Shown: piece after piece, positions 25,683 to 37,561 of the stretch
How positions within the stretch are numbered: the first letter of the stretch is position 1
How the letters are laid out: the number at the start of each line of letters is the position of its first letter
DNA from: Frateuria hangzhouensis
GTDB lineage: Bacteria; Pseudomonadota; Gammaproteobacteria; Xanthomonadales; Rhodanobacteraceae
DNA length: 64,000 bases
Assembly (NCBI RefSeq): GCF_026410505.1
Contig: NZ_JAPMIU010000008.1
Coordinates: 62,001-126,000, forward strand
Direction: 5' to 3'
Translations under genes and position numbers: made by a program
Notes under the pieces: generated by a model
Database searches by the model: none
Told to the model about the DNA's origin: nothing
What the model saw: only the letters and a program-made list of their open reading frames with translations

Positions 25683-26033
25683 TCAGTCCAGAACGGCGAG
25701 GACCGCTTCGGGCGGGCGGCCGATGACGGCCTTGCCGTTGGCGACCACGATCGGCCGTTCGATCAGTTTGGGGTGACTGACCATCGCCTGCAGGATGGCT
25801 TCATCGTTCATGGCCGGATCGGCCAGCGCCAGTTCCTTGTACTCCGGCTCGCCCGTGCGCAGCAGCTGGCGCGGCTCCATGCCGAGCTGGCGCAGCAGGG
25901 TCTTGAGCTCGGCCACGCTGGGCGGCGTGTCGAGATAGTTGACCACCTCCGGCTCGATGCCGCGTGCCTGCAGCAATTCGAGCGTGCCGCGCGATTTGGA
26001 ACAGCGGCTGTTGTGGTAGATGCGCACGCTCAT
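25683..26033 (-). CDS. arsC: ArsC-family arsenate reductase (glutaredoxin type)
   Basis: A 116-residue reductase of the ArsC/Spx thioredoxin-fold family. The active cysteine is Cys11 in YHNSRCSKSRGTLELL. The region LLRTGEPEYKEL and the C-terminal ERPIVVANGKAVIGRPPEAVL correspond to the Arg residues that hold arsenate in the well-studied enzyme. No other ars gene is near. The ATG overlaps the rluB stop (TGATG), so expression is coupled to scpA-scpB-rluB and the protein may be a housekeeping relative rather than an induced arsenic-resistance enzyme. Confidence 0.85.
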   Translation of the reverse strand: MSVRIYHNSRCSKSRGTLELLQARGIEPEVVNYLDTPPSVAELKTLLRQLGMEPRQLLRTGEPEYKELALADPAMNDEAILQAMVSHPKLIERPIVVANGKAVIGRPPEAVLAVLD

Positions 26034-27463
26034 CAGCGATTGCCGTGCCGGTTGCCGCCGCGGCCGCCGCCACCGCTGCCTTGCGGGCGGCCACCACCTT
26101 GGCCCTGCGGGCGGTTGCCACGGTTCTGCGGCCGGCCGCCCTGGCCGGGCGAGCCGCCCTGGCGATTGCCGTTCCGGTTGCCGCCGCCACCGCTGAAGCC
26201 GGCGTAGGGGCTGGCGCTACGCGCCTCGCCGCCGCGACCGCCGGCCGGCTTGCCGCCGCGGCGATTGCCGCCAGCCGCGTTGCCGCCGGGCTTGTTGCCG
26301 GTGGAAGCCTGGCCACGGGCGCCGCCGTCGCGGCTTTCGCCCGCGAACCAGGTACGTACCGACGGCAGCTCCTGGCCCGGCGCCACGCCGCGCTTGCTCT
26401 TGCGGCGGCCGGGGCTGGCCGGGCGCTCGGGGCGGGCGACGTTGCCGTTGACTTCCTTGCCCGGGCGACGACGCTGCTGCCTGCCGCGCGTGGGTTCTTC
26501 GCGGATGCGGTCGAAGGCGCGGATTTCGCGCGCCTCGTCCTGGTAGGCGCTGCTCCAGCCGCCGGTGGTACCGCGCTCGGGACGGTATTCGGTGACGCTG
26601 CGGTTGGCGCGGCGCTGGTGCAACACCGGACTCAGCGTGAGTGCCGGCTGGGCCGGCCCCAGGCCGGCGGACTTGCGCAGATCTTTGATGGCGTCTTCGG
26701 CAAGCGCCTCGCTGTCGCCACGGCGCAGCGTGCGCGGCAGCTCGATGGCGCCATAGCGGATCCGCTTCAGGCGGCTGACCAGGAAACCCTGCGAATCCCA
26801 CAGGCGGCGCACCTCGCGGTTGCGGCCTTCGCGGATCACCACGCGGAACCAGCTGTGGCTGCCGCCGCGGCTGATGATGGCGATCTCGTCGAAGCGTGCG
26901 GGGCCGTCTTCCAGTTCGACGCCGGCCTTGAGCTTCTCGATCACCTCGTCCGGCACTTCGCCATGGACGCGGCAGAGATACTCGCGACCGAGGCCGCTCT
27001 TGGGATGCATCAGCGCATTGGCCAGCTCGCCGTCGGTGGTGAGCAGCAGCAGCCCGGTGGTGTTGATGTCCAGGCGACCCACGGCGACCCAGCGTGCGCC
27101 CTTCAGACGCGGCAACTGTTCGAACACGGTGGGGCGGCCTTCCGGGTCCTCGCGGGTGGTCAGCACGCCTTCGGGCTTGTGGTAGAGCAGGACTTCGGTG
27201 TCATCACGATTGTCGGTGGCGACGACGAACTGCTTGCCGTCGAGCACCACGCGGTCGCCGGCGTGGACGCTGGCGCCGATTTCGGCGGGCGCGCCGTTGA
27301 GCTCGACCTCGCCGGCCTGGATGCGCTGCTCAAGCATGCGGCGCGAGCCCAGGCCCGCGTTGGCCAGCACCTTGTGCAGGCGTTCTTCCAGGGCGGGGGT
27401 GTCGATGGTATCGGCGCGGGTTTCGCGCTTCAGGGTCAATACGGATTTCTGCGGCGCAGTCAT
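26033..27463 (-). CDS. rluB: 23S rRNA pseudouridine synthase RluB with long RG/GN-rich tail
   Basis: Forms pseudouridine in 23S rRNA (position 2605 in E. coli). An S4 RNA-binding domain (about 28-75, LHKVLANAGLGSRRMLEQRI) is followed by the RsuA-type catalytic domain. Its active Asp lies in GRLDINTTGLLLLTTDG near 128-144, with REVRRLWDSQGFLVSRLKRI near 232. The core ends near residue 270. The remaining 200 or so residues are basic and low-complexity, first Arg-rich, then G/R/N/Q-rich with many RGG and GNR units. RluB is favoured over RluE/RluF by the S4 domain and the scpB neighbour. The ATG overlaps the scpB stop. Confidence 0.93.
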   Translation of the reverse strand: MTAPQKSVLTLKRETRADTIDTPALEERLHKVLANAGLGSRRMLEQRIQAGEVELNGAPAEIGASVHAGDRVVLDGKQFVVATDNRDDTEVLLYHKPEGVLTTREDPEGRPTVFEQLPRLKGARWVAVGRLDINTTGLLLLTTDGELANALMHPKSGLGREYLCRVHGEVPDEVIEKLKAGVELEDGPARFDEIAIISRGGSHSWFRVVIREGRNREVRRLWDSQGFLVSRLKRIRYGAIELPRTLRRGDSEALAEDAIKDLRKSAGLGPAQPALTLSPVLHQRRANRSVTEYRPERGTTGGWSSAYQDEAREIRAFDRIREEPTRGRQQRRRPGKEVNGNVARPERPASPGRRKSKRGVAPGQELPSVRTWFAGESRDGGARGQASTGNKPGGNAAGGNRRGGKPAGGRGGEARSASPYAGFSGGGGNRNGNRQGGSPGQGGRPQNRGNRPQGQGGGRPQGSGGGGRGGNRHGNR

Positions 27464-28311
27464 GCGCGGTACTCCTCGGTGTCCTGCTCGGCGGCGTCGG
27501 GTTCGACGTCCGCAGGGGCTGCTGCCTCGTCGGCAGTGGCGGATGGGGTGAGCGCGTCCTCGTCGGACGCAGGCTCGGCGGGTTCGATGGCCTGGGCCGT
27601 GGCGGTGTCCGCTCCGGCCTCGGCGGTGGCGACGTCGACGGCCGGTTCGGCGTCCACGGATGGGTCAGTGACGGACGGGTCAGACGTGTCCCCGGCTGCC
27701 CCGGTTTCCTCATCCGGATCGATCGGCAGGTCCTTGATCACCCGCGGCGGCAGCGGCTCCTGGTCAAGCCGGAGCTGGGGGTCTTCCATGTCGCGGATTT
27801 CGGAAAGCGGCGGCAGTTCGTCCAGCGATTTGAGATTGAAGTAGTCCAGGAAGGCGCGGGTGGTGCCGAACAGGGCCGGCCGGCCGGGCACGTCGCGGTG
27901 GCCGACCACGCGGATCCATTCGCGTTCTTCCAGGGTTTTGACAATATTCGAGGACACCACCACGCCGCGGATCTGTTCGATCTCGGGGCGGGTGATCGGC
28001 TGGCGGTAGGCGATCAACGCCAGTGTCTCCAGCAGGGCGCGCGAATAGCGGCTGGGCTTCTCGGTCCACATGCGCGACACCCATGGGTGCACGTCCTGGC
28101 GGACCTGGTAGCGGAAGCCGGAGGCCACCTCTTTGAGCTCGATGCCGCGGCCGCTGCAATCTTCGGCTAGCGCTTCGAGCGCACGGGCGATCGCTTCGCG
28201 GTCGACCTGGTCTTCCTCGACGAACAGGTCGCCCAACTGCGCCACGGTCAGCGGTTGGCTGGCGGCGAGAAGGGCTGCCTCGATGATCGGTTTGAGTTGC
28301 TCGATCTGCAT
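27460..28311 (-). CDS. scpB: Segregation and condensation protein B
   Basis: Winged-helix partner of ScpA and SMC in chromosome compaction. The 283 residues carry two winged-helix domains over about 1-185 (IEAALLAASQPLTVAQL, LETLALIAYRQPITRPEIEQIRG, FLDYFNLKSLDELPPL). An Asp/Glu/Ala/Pro/Thr-rich tail of about 85 residues (to EEYRA) follows, longer than in most ScpB proteins. The gene lies 28 bases after scpA and overlaps rluB by 4 bases. Confidence 0.94.
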   Translation of the reverse strand: MQIEQLKPIIEAALLAASQPLTVAQLGDLFVEEDQVDREAIARALEALAEDCSGRGIELKEVASGFRYQVRQDVHPWVSRMWTEKPSRYSRALLETLALIAYRQPITRPEIEQIRGVVVSSNIVKTLEEREWIRVVGHRDVPGRPALFGTTRAFLDYFNLKSLDELPPLSEIRDMEDPQLRLDQEPLPPRVIKDLPIDPDEETGAAGDTSDPSVTDPSVDAEPAVDVATAEAGADTATAQAIEPAEPASDEDALTPSATADEAAAPADVEPDAAEQDTEEYRA

Positions 28312-28339
28312 GGCCTGTCAGGTCAGATGAGGCCGCGCC

Positions 28340-29242
28340 CTATTCGGCGGCGGCGGGAACCGGCATGTCGTCCGGGAATGGATCGCTTTCTTCGGCCAGC
28401 GCGGCCCTGGCCTTGATGTAGATCGGCGCCAGCGGTTCTTCCTGCACGATCTCCACCAGCATTTCCTTGGCCAGTTCGAGCATGGACAGGAACGTGACCA
28501 CCACGCCCAGGCGGCCTTCGTTGGGATCGAACAAGCTCTCGAAACGATGGAACGTTCCGTCTTCGAGCCGGCTCAGCAGTTCGCCCATGCGCTGGCGTAC
28601 GCTCAAAGCCTCGCGCTTGATCGCGTGGTGGCCGAAGAGCTCCGCGCGATGCATGACGTCCTTGAGCGCCAGCAGCATTTCCTTCAGATCCAGCGGTGGC
28701 GGCAGCTTGACCACGTTGCGTTCGCCGACGTCGGCCTGCACGACCACCGTGTCGCGCTCGAGCCTGGGCAGCGTTTCGATGTCCTCGGCGGCCTTCTTGA
28801 AACGCTCGTATTCCTGCAACCGGCGCACCAGCTCGGCGCGCGGATCGTCTTCGAGGCCTTCCTCCACCGGCGGCCGCGGCAGCAGCAGGCGCGACTTGAT
28901 CTCGCCCAGGATCGCGGCCATCAGCAGGTATTCGGCGGCCAGTTCCAGCCGCATCACGTCCCGCATCATGTCGATGTATTGCATGTATTGCCGGGTGATC
29001 TCGGCAATCGGGATGTCCAAAATGTCCAGGTTCTGCCGGCGGATCAGATACAGCAGCAGGTCGAGCGGGCCCTCGAACGCTTCGAGGAAGACTTCCAGCG
29101 CATCCGGCGGAATGTACAGGTCCTGCGGCATCTGCAGCATAGGTTCGCCGCGCACGACCGCCAGCGGCATTTCCTGCTGCTGGGGGATCGACGCGAAGGC
29201 GTCCTGCGACGGTACGGCCGGCTGCTGCGGTTCTGTGCTCAT
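28340..29242 (-). CDS. scpA: Segregation and condensation protein A
   Basis: Kleisin subunit bridging the SMC ATPase heads. The 300-residue protein has FEGPLDLLLYLIRRQNLDILDIPI, the typical N-terminal region, then the middle section YLLMAAILGEIKSRLLLP. The C-terminal winged helix follows (VVTFLSMLELAKEMLVEIVQEEPLAPIYI). The ATG at 29242 is preferred over the adjacent in-frame TTG; no strong ribosome site is seen before it. The first 40 residues are Gln/Pro-rich and may be disordered. Confidence 0.94.
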   Translation of the reverse strand: MSTEPQQPAVPSQDAFASIPQQQEMPLAVVRGEPMLQMPQDLYIPPDALEVFLEAFEGPLDLLLYLIRRQNLDILDIPIAEITRQYMQYIDMMRDVMRLELAAEYLLMAAILGEIKSRLLLPRPPVEEGLEDDPRAELVRRLQEYERFKKAAEDIETLPRLERDTVVVQADVGERNVVKLPPPLDLKEMLLALKDVMHRAELFGHHAIKREALSVRQRMGELLSRLEDGTFHRFESLFDPNEGRLGVVVTFLSMLELAKEMLVEIVQEEPLAPIYIKARAALAEESDPFPDDMPVPAAAE

Positions 29243-30013
29243 CAATGCATGTCGTGGGGCCGCTCACGCGGCCGGCAATGCTTCAACCTTTCGTCGTCGC
29301 GGGGCGGCGCCCTGCGGACGGATATCCCCTCGCGACCGCGGCTTCGGGCCGGCGGCCGGTCAAGCTGGCTTGCCGCTTTCCGGCGGGAGCCGTCTTCGCG
29401 TATCGCATGACGAAGTCGCACGGAATGGCGGTTCGATCAGGCGGGCTCAGGCAACCACCAAGGCGTCCGGGCAGGGAGCCAAGCCCTGGCAAGAACGCAA
29501 GACAGGACGGCGACACTGCGCCACGGACGGTTTCCAATCGATCTGCCGGGATCCTGGAATGCGTGCCGCGGTGGCCGGAACCGACCGGCACGGCGCACGC
29601 TGGAATCCGGGCATGTGGAACAGGTTAGCCGCAGCGCCGCGGCAAGTCCAGTGGGCGAGGGCCTTTGCGGCTAGCGCGCGGCGGACAGCACGCGGCACCC
29701 GGCGGCCACTGCACTTGGGCAGCATGTGACACGCTGCGTCCTGCTGACGCCACCTGCGGCACCTGGATGGATCATCCGCGGAATATGGGATGATGTCGCG
29801 TCCGGTCCGGTCGATGGCATGACGTTTGCTTCGTGATGCCATGGTGCGGCAGAAAGGTTGCCTGCGCCCTCGAAGGACAGGGGATGCGGGCCGCGAATGG
29901 CTGGTTGGTCAGGACGACCGCTTCAGCGGCCAGCCATCGAAAATCGCGGAATGCGCCGTACGATCGCAGTGACGTCGCAGGAGGCCCGGGGGCCGCCTCG
30001 CTTGGGGAGCTAG
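29243..30013. other. Non-coding stretch between scpA and the PilZ gene
   Basis: No coding frame in this 771-base divergent interval looks genuine. The longest minus-strand one (29447-29842) is rich in Arg, Cys and Trp, has no domain, and no ribosome site leads it. Near the scpA end there is a GC hairpin (GCCGC-TCAC-GCGGC at 29257-29270). The PilZ gene end contains AGGAGG-like GGGGAGC just before its ATG. The promoters of both neighbours must be here. A small RNA or decayed gene is possible; none is recognised. Confidence 0.5.
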
Positions 30014-30382
30014 ATGACGATCGAAGACAACGTTGCGGATGACTCGGGCCCGAAGTTCCTGCGGCCCGCGCGCATGCGTATCGAGACGACCGTGCTGATG
30101 AGCCACGGCGTGCAGTCGCACCCGACCGAACTGGTCGACATCTCGGCCACGGGCGCACTGCTGCGCCGGCCGCTGGGCTGGCAAGGGGAACTCGGGCAGA
30201 GCTGGATGCTGGACATGATTTTCGGCCGCGACCTGCACATCCATCTGGAAGCGGTGGTTGCGCGCATTTCCGACCGCCACATCGGCTTCGCCTATTCGCG
30301 CATTCCCGAGGACAAGCAGGTGCCGCTGTGGAACCTGCTGGGCGGCTACGCGGACATCCTGGAGCATTGGCGCGAGGAGTAA
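30014..30382 (+). CDS. PilZ domain cyclic-di-GMP receptor protein
   Basis: A 122-residue single-domain protein with the c-di-GMP-binding signature of PilZ: the R-x-x-x-R-like stretch FLRPARMRIETTV (Arg residues near 17-21) and DISATGALLR (D-x-S-x-x-G, near 43-52). Such stand-alone PilZ proteins govern motility, twitching or exopolysaccharide in response to c-di-GMP. No pilus or flagellar gene is nearby to suggest the target. GGGGAGCTAG precedes the ATG. Confidence 0.88.
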   Translation: MTIEDNVADDSGPKFLRPARMRIETTVLMSHGVQSHPTELVDISATGALLRRPLGWQGELGQSWMLDMIFGRDLHIHLEAVVARISDRHIGFAYSRIPEDKQVPLWNLLGGYADILEHWREE

Positions 30383-30436
30383 CGGCCCGGCCCGTGCTGC
30401 GATCACCCGGGTTCGATCCCGGCGGCCGTCGACCGG

Positions 30437-31096
30437 CTACCGCGGCGAGCTGTCGTTTTCCTTTTGACAGGACGGCTGTTTGTCCGCCGGCATGCCCGGG
30501 ATGATCCGCCGGTATTCGCTCACCGTTTCCGTCCTGGGAGGCCCGCCGTCATAGGCGTTGGCAAATTCTTCGTGGATGCAATCGCGATCCGGGCTCATGG
30601 TCGCGCGAATGGTCGTGTGGACCTTCCTGCCGTTGGCGGTGCCATCCAGTTCGACCGTCCAGGAACGGCCTAGGACCGCGGTCGTGAATTCGGTGCAGCC
30701 TTGCACGTTGTCGCACCAGACGCTCTTGTACGAGCTGGTCTGCGTGTCCCACCACGTGTAGCCCTGGCCGATCACGTGGCCGCTGATGCCGCGTGATCGG
30801 AAGTTCTGCACGATGGAAAACCCTCCAGGCCCCTTTTCGATCGCCATGATGCCGTTGTCGACGCCGCCTTGCGGCGAAGCGGCGCTTGGCAGCGTACGGA
30901 TGGTGGCCTGCCATTTTCCGATCCGGGGATAAAGTCGGTTCATCTCTGGCGGAACCTTGACGCCTGCCGCTGTCTGCCCAACCTCGGCAGGAGAATCGGC
31001 GTCGACACCCGGCGCGGCGGGCGCAGCCTCTTTCGCCGCCGTGCAGGCCGATGCGAGCAAGAGCAGGAAGCAAGGAACAGCCAGCGAGCACTTCAT
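30437..31096 (-). CDS. Lipoprotein, DUF1579-like
   Basis: A 219-residue predicted lipoprotein. A short hydrophobic leader with a lipobox-like LLASAC (Cys18) is followed by an Ala/Pro linker and a domain rich in Trp, Gly and Thr (RIGKWQATIRTLPS, GQGYTWWDTQTSSYKSVW, GRSWTVELDGTANGRKV). This resembles the beta-sandwich DUF1579-type family of unknown function, by eye only. Residue -3 of the lipobox is Ala rather than Leu, so lipidation is likely but not certain. GGAGG precedes the ATG. It is downstream of fadD on the same strand by 86 bases. Confidence 0.75.
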   Translation of the reverse strand: MKCSLAVPCFLLLLASACTAAKEAAPAAPGVDADSPAEVGQTAAGVKVPPEMNRLYPRIGKWQATIRTLPSAASPQGGVDNGIMAIEKGPGGFSIVQNFRSRGISGHVIGQGYTWWDTQTSSYKSVWCDNVQGCTEFTTAVLGRSWTVELDGTANGRKVHTTIRATMSPDRDCIHEEFANAYDGGPPRTETVSEYRRIIPGMPADKQPSCQKENDSSPR

Positions 31097-31182
31097 GGTG
31101 TCCTCCGTTTGGAGTGGCTTAGTGCCTTCCCGCCGGCAAGAAGGCGGTGCGACCAGCGCAGGCGACGCTAGCGCGCTGTACG

Positions 31183-32877
31183 TCAGCCGGCGGGTGCCTC
31201 CGTGGGTTTCCTCTCGTCGCGCAGTTCGCGGCGGAGGATCTTGCCGACGTTGGACTTGGGCAGCGAATCGCGGAATTCGACGTGGCGCGGCCGCTTGTAA
31301 CCGGTCAGGTTGTCGTGGCAGAACTGTTTGAGCGCCTCGGCGGTAAGGGCCGGGTCCTTGCGCACCACGAACACCTTCACCACTTCGCCGGAGTGCTCGT
31401 CCGGCACGCCCACCGCGGCGACCTCGGCCACGCCCGGGTGCTGCATGACCACGTCCTCGACCTCGTTCGGATAAACGTTGAAGCCGGACACCAGGATCAT
31501 GTCCTTCTTGCGGTCGACGATGTAGACGTAGCCGCTCTCGTCCATGCGTGCGATGTCGCCGGTATGCAGCCAGCCGTCGGCGCCGAGCACCTTGGCGGTT
31601 TCCTCGGGTCGCTGCCAGTAGCCCTGCATCACCTGGGGGCCGCGCACCATCAATTCGCCGGTTTCGCCGATCGGCAGCGGCTGGTTGTCCTCGGACCAGA
31701 TCGCCACGTCGGTGGAAGGCACAGGCAGGCCGATCGAACCGTTGTAATCGGCCAGGTCAAGCGGGTTGATGCACACGGCCGGCGAGGTTTCGGTCAGGCC
31801 GTAGGCCTCGGCCAGGGTGCAGCCGGTGGTCTTCTTCCAGCGCTCGGCCACCGCGCGTTGCACGGCCATGCCGCCGCCCAGGGTCAGGTGCAGGCGGGAG
31901 AAGTCCACGTCGGCGAAACCGGGTGTATTGAGCAAGCCGTTGAACAGCGTGTTGACGCCGGTCAGCGCGGTGAAGCCGGATTTCTTCAGCTCCTTGACGA
32001 AGCCGGGCATGTCGCGCGGATTGGTGATCAGCCAGTTGAGCCCGCCCAGTCGCATGAACACCAGGCCGTTCGCGGTCAGCGAGAAGATGTGATACAGCGG
32101 CAGGGCGGTGATGATCACCTCCTCGCCGGGCTTGGCCAAGTCGCCGATCCAGGCGCTGGCCTGCATCATGTTGGCGACCATGTTGCCATGGCTGAGCATC
32201 GCGCCCTTGGCCACTCCGGTGGTGCCGCCGGTGTATTGCAGGAAAGCCAGGTCGCCGTGACCGAGCTCGACCCTGGGCATCGGGTGCGAGGCGCCCTTGG
32301 CCAGGGCATCGCGGAAACGCACCGCGCGCGGCAGCGAGTAGGCCGGCACCATCTTCTTGATGTGCTTGAGCACGAAGTTGACCAGCGCGCCCTTCGGGAA
32401 CCCCAGCAGATCGCCGATGCCGGTGGTGACCACGTGCTCGACGTGGGTCTGGCCGATGACTTCCTGCAGCGTGGAGGCGAAGTTGTCCAGCACCACGATG
32501 GCCTTGGCGCCGGAATCCTCCAACTGGTGCCTGAGCTCGCGCGCGGTGTAGAGCGGGTTGGTGTTGACCACTACCAGCCCGGCGCGCAACGCGCCGAACA
32601 GTGCGATCGGGTACTGCAGCACGTTGGGCAGCATGATGGCGAGCCGGTCGCCCTTCTTCAGGCCCAGCACGCCGGTCAGGTAGCCGGCGAACTGGCGGCT
32701 CAGCGTGTCGATCTCGCCGTAGCTCAGGAACTTGCCGAAGCTGGCAAACGCGGGGCGTTCGCTGAACCTGCCGAAGGCTTCTTCCACCACCGCCGCGACC
32801 GAGGTATAGGCGTTGACGTCGATCTGCGCGGGCACATCATGCGGATAGTGGGCAAGCCACGGACGCTCGTTGCTCAT
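31183..32877 (-). CDS. fadD: Long-chain acyl-CoA synthetase (FadD type)
   Basis: Activates fatty acids to acyl-CoA through an acyl-adenylate at the membrane, feeding beta-oxidation. The 564 residues contain the AMP-binding signature [18 protein letters not shown] near 211. The second motif [13 protein letters not shown] and the ATP/CoA region [20 protein letters not shown] then [20 protein letters not shown] follow. The catalytic Lys region is near [16 protein letters not shown]. The start [12 protein letters not shown] is chosen because orthologues begin this way; an upstream start at 32946 would run towards the divergent lipoprotein. The number of FadD copies is unknown. Confidence 0.93.
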   Translation of the reverse strand: MSNERPWLAHYPHDVPAQIDVNAYTSVAAVVEEAFGRFSERPAFASFGKFLSYGEIDTLSRQFAGYLTGVLGLKKGDRLAIMLPNVLQYPIALFGALRAGLVVVNTNPLYTARELRHQLEDSGAKAIVVLDNFASTLQEVIGQTHVEHVVTTGIGDLLGFPKGALVNFVLKHIKKMVPAYSLPRAVRFRDALAKGASHPMPRVELGHGDLAFLQYTGGTTGVAKGAMLSHGNMVANMMQASAWIGDLAKPGEEVIITALPLYHIFSLTANGLVFMRLGGLNWLITNPRDMPGFVKELKKSGFTALTGVNTLFNGLLNTPGFADVDFSRLHLTLGGGMAVQRAVAERWKKTTGCTLAEAYGLTETSPAVCINPLDLADYNGSIGLPVPSTDVAIWSEDNQPLPIGETGELMVRGPQVMQGYWQRPEETAKVLGADGWLHTGDIARMDESGYVYIVDRKKDMILVSGFNVYPNEVEDVVMQHPGVAEVAAVGVPDEHSGEVVKVFVVRKDPALTAEALKQFCHDNLTGYKRPRHVEFRDSLPKSNVGKILRRELRDERKPTEAPAG

Positions 32878-32975
32878 GTAGTGTTCCTGTTCCCCGTTCG
32901 GCCATGCGGCCGAGGCATTGGAGCATACGCTCGCGCACGGCGGCAAGCCGCGCCGCGGCGGGCATTGGAGGGTTC

Positions 32976-33416
32976 ATGCAGGCACGAAAGCAGCTGATTG
33001 TCCTGGCTTTGGCGCTGCTGGTCGTCGCGCTCGCGGGTTGCCGGCACACGCCGGACGAAACGCGCGTGCGCGAAGCGATCGCCGCGGCCGCACAGGCGGC
33101 CGAACAGACCGATGCCGGCGGCGTGGTCGAGTCGCTGAGCGAGGATTTCGATGGCAACGGCGGCCGGCTCGAGCGCAAGCATCTGGCCAACCTTATCCGC
33201 CTGGCGCGGTTGCGCGGCGAGCACGTGGGCGTGACGGTCGGGCCGGTTTCGATCGAGCCGCGCGGCGAGCGGCTGGTGGCGAGCTTCACCGCGAGCCTCA
33301 CCCAGGGCAGCCGCCTGCTGCCGGATTCGGCGGGCGTGTACCAGGTGGAGACGGCCTGGCGCAGGGAAGGGGACGAGTGGCGTTGCTACAACGCGACCTG
33401 GAAGCGGCAGTTGTGA
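32976..33416 (+). CDS. Lipoprotein with NTF2-like fold (unassigned)
   Basis: A 146-residue lipoprotein precursor: hydrophobic leader and a clear lipobox LAGC with Cys22, no Asp at +2, predicting outer-membrane sorting. The mature part (AIAAAAQAAEQTDAGGVVES, LSEDFDGNGGRL, ERKHLANLIRLARL, then YQVETAWRREGDEWRCYNATW) looks like a small alpha+beta cone fold of the SnoaL/NTF2 type, which is a guess from pattern only. GGAGGG lies 5-10 bases before the ATG. It is divergent from fadD with 98 bases between and is followed by a palindrome and the acnA terminator. Confidence 0.78.
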   Translation: MQARKQLIVLALALLVVALAGCRHTPDETRVREAIAAAAQAAEQTDAGGVVESLSEDFDGNGGRLERKHLANLIRLARLRGEHVGVTVGPVSIEPRGERLVASFTASLTQGSRLLPDSAGVYQVETAWRREGDEWRCYNATWKRQL

Positions 33417-33433
33417 CTTGATGTGACCGCTGC

Positions 33434-33509
33434 CTGCAGGAGCCCTCTTGCGGGCGATGCTATTGCTCGGAGTCGTCCCAAGAGCATCGCCCGCAAGCGG
33501 GCTCCTACA
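33434..33509. repeat. Extragenic palindrome, family A
   Basis: CTGCAGGAGCCCTCTTGCGG and GCCCGCAAGCGGGCTCCTAC arms around GCGATGCT ... GAGCATCGC, between the lipoprotein gene and the acnA terminator. Confidence 0.85.
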
Positions 33510-33515
33510 AAAAGA

Positions 33516-33545
33516 CAAGGGCCGCCCGGTTGCCGGGCGGCCCTT
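33516..33545 (-). terminator. Rho-independent terminator of acnA
   Basis: CAAGGGCCGCCCGG and CCGGGCGGCCCTTG are complementary with a two-base loop (TT/AA region). On the minus strand the stem is followed by TCTTTTTG, a U-rich tail. Its strength fits the end of acnA, 21 bases after the stop codon. Confidence 0.88.
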
Positions 33546-33565
33546 GGTTTCGGCGGTGGAGCGGG

Positions 33566-36244
<2,679 letters not shown>

Positions 36245-36506
36245 GACGAAACTCCTGGCTTGAGCTTTGAAGCGGCTGGGGAGACAAGGCATTGCGGCGC
36301 GCAGGGGCGCGCAAAGGCCGGCGATTATCGCAAATACCGCGGCACGCGTCCGTCGACGCGTCGTGTCGGGCAGGGGCGGGCGGTTGGCGCGCTCGCGGCG
36401 CGGGCGAGCGGGGCGGCTAGAATGCCGTGGCAGCAAGCGCCGGCGTTTCGCCGTTCGCCGCCTAGGATGCGACGCCTTCCGTCGCCGCACAAACGCTTTT
36501 GGTGAC

Positions 36507-37433
36507 ATGCAGCATTCGATGATTTCGACGGCGCTCTCGGCGGTATCGCTGCGCGACCTGGCGCTGGTGCAGGCGGTGCATCGCCATGGCAGCTTCAACA
36601 GCGCCGCGCGGGCGATGCACATCAGTCCGTCGGGGCTGTCGCATCAGGTGCAGAAGGTCGAACAGGCGCTGGGCGCGCCGCTGTTCGAGCGCGGCGGCCG
36701 GCGCATCGTGCCGACCGCCGGCGGACAGCGGTTGCTGGAGCGCATTGCCGCGGTGCTGGATGCGGCCGAACATCTGCAACAGGCGGCGCGCGCCGGCGCG
36801 GTCGCCTTCGGCGGCGAACTGCGGCTGGGCGTGCCGGCCTCGCTCGGGCCATACCTGCTGCCGCATCTGGTGGAGCCGTTTCCCCTGCATTTTCCCGCCG
36901 CACGGCTGAGCCTGTCCGAAGGCAAGCCCCGCGGCCTGCTTCGTCGCCTGCACGAAGGCGAGCTGGATGCCGTACTGGCGCCGCCGGCCAACGCGGCCAG
37001 CGGGATCGCCAGCCGACCCTTGTTCGCCGAGCCGTGGCAGGTGCTGTTCCGTGCCGACCACACGCTGGCTGGCCGCGACCGCGTGTCGCTGGACGAACTG
37101 GACAAGGCAGAGGCGACGCTGATGGCCGAGAGCCATCCCGACGGCATCGACGGCCGCGGCGGGTACGGCGGCCACGTGCAGGACGTGAGCCTGGAAAGCC
37201 TGGCCGCACTGGTCGGTCTGCGCGGCGGCTATGCCCTGGTGCCCGCGCTGGCACGCGAGCGGCTTGCCTCGATGCCGGAACTGACCCTGGCGGAACTCGA
37301 TGGCGCTGCGCCGGGCCGCGAGATCGCGCTGTACTGGCGCGAGGCGTCGCCCTGGCATGCGGACATCCAGGCGTTCGCCGAACTGCTCTGCAAGGTAGCC
37401 AGGCAACGCCCCGGCCTGGTGGTGTCGCTGTAG
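36507..37433 (+). CDS. LysR-family transcriptional regulator
   Basis: A 308-residue LysR-type regulator. The N-terminal winged helix-turn-helix ([40 protein letters not shown]) is at about 16-75. The effector-binding domain follows (about 95-300, [20 protein letters not shown]). It lacks paired redox cysteines, so is not of the OxyR thiol-switch type. Being divergent from acnA, it may regulate itself and aconitase in response to a metabolite, by analogy with other LysR-target pairs; there is no direct evidence. A family A palindrome follows 8 bases after the stop. Confidence 0.88.
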   Translation: MQHSMISTALSAVSLRDLALVQAVHRHGSFNSAARAMHISPSGLSHQVQKVEQALGAPLFERGGRRIVPTAGGQRLLERIAAVLDAAEHLQQAARAGAVAFGGELRLGVPASLGPYLLPHLVEPFPLHFPAARLSLSEGKPRGLLRRLHEGELDAVLAPPANAASGIASRPLFAEPWQVLFRADHTLAGRDRVSLDELDKAEATLMAESHPDGIDGRGGYGGHVQDVSLESLAALVGLRGGYALVPALARERLASMPELTLAELDGAAPGREIALYWREASPWHADIQAFAELLCKVARQRPGLVVSL

Positions 37434-37440
37434 CGATCAC

Positions 37441-37530
37441 TGTAGGAGCCCACTTGTGGGCGATGCTCCTGGTGTTGCTCGAGGCACTGCGATCAGACGT
37501 AACAGCATCGCCCACAAGTGCGCCCCTACA
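37441..37530. repeat. Extragenic palindrome, family A, long centre
   Basis: TGTAGGAGCCCACTTGTGGG and complementary CCCACAAGTGCGCCCCTACA arms, with CGATGCT near one arm and AGCATCG near the other. The central spacer is longer (about 40 bases) than in other copies. Located between the LysR gene and hflD. Confidence 0.85.
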
Positions 37531-37561
37531 AGGGATGCGGCCCAACGCATGCCCCTCGGGA

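Noticed and set aside
29447-29842. 131-codon minus-strand frame between scpA and the PilZ gene
   Set aside because: High Arg, Cys and Trp content, no domain, no ribosome site, and no operon context.
30406-30422. CCCGGGTTCGATCCCGGC, resembling a tRNA T-arm
   Set aside because: The third stem pair fails for a 7-base loop, and no anticodon or acceptor arm is found upstream; likely chance at high GC or at most a remote tRNA fragment.
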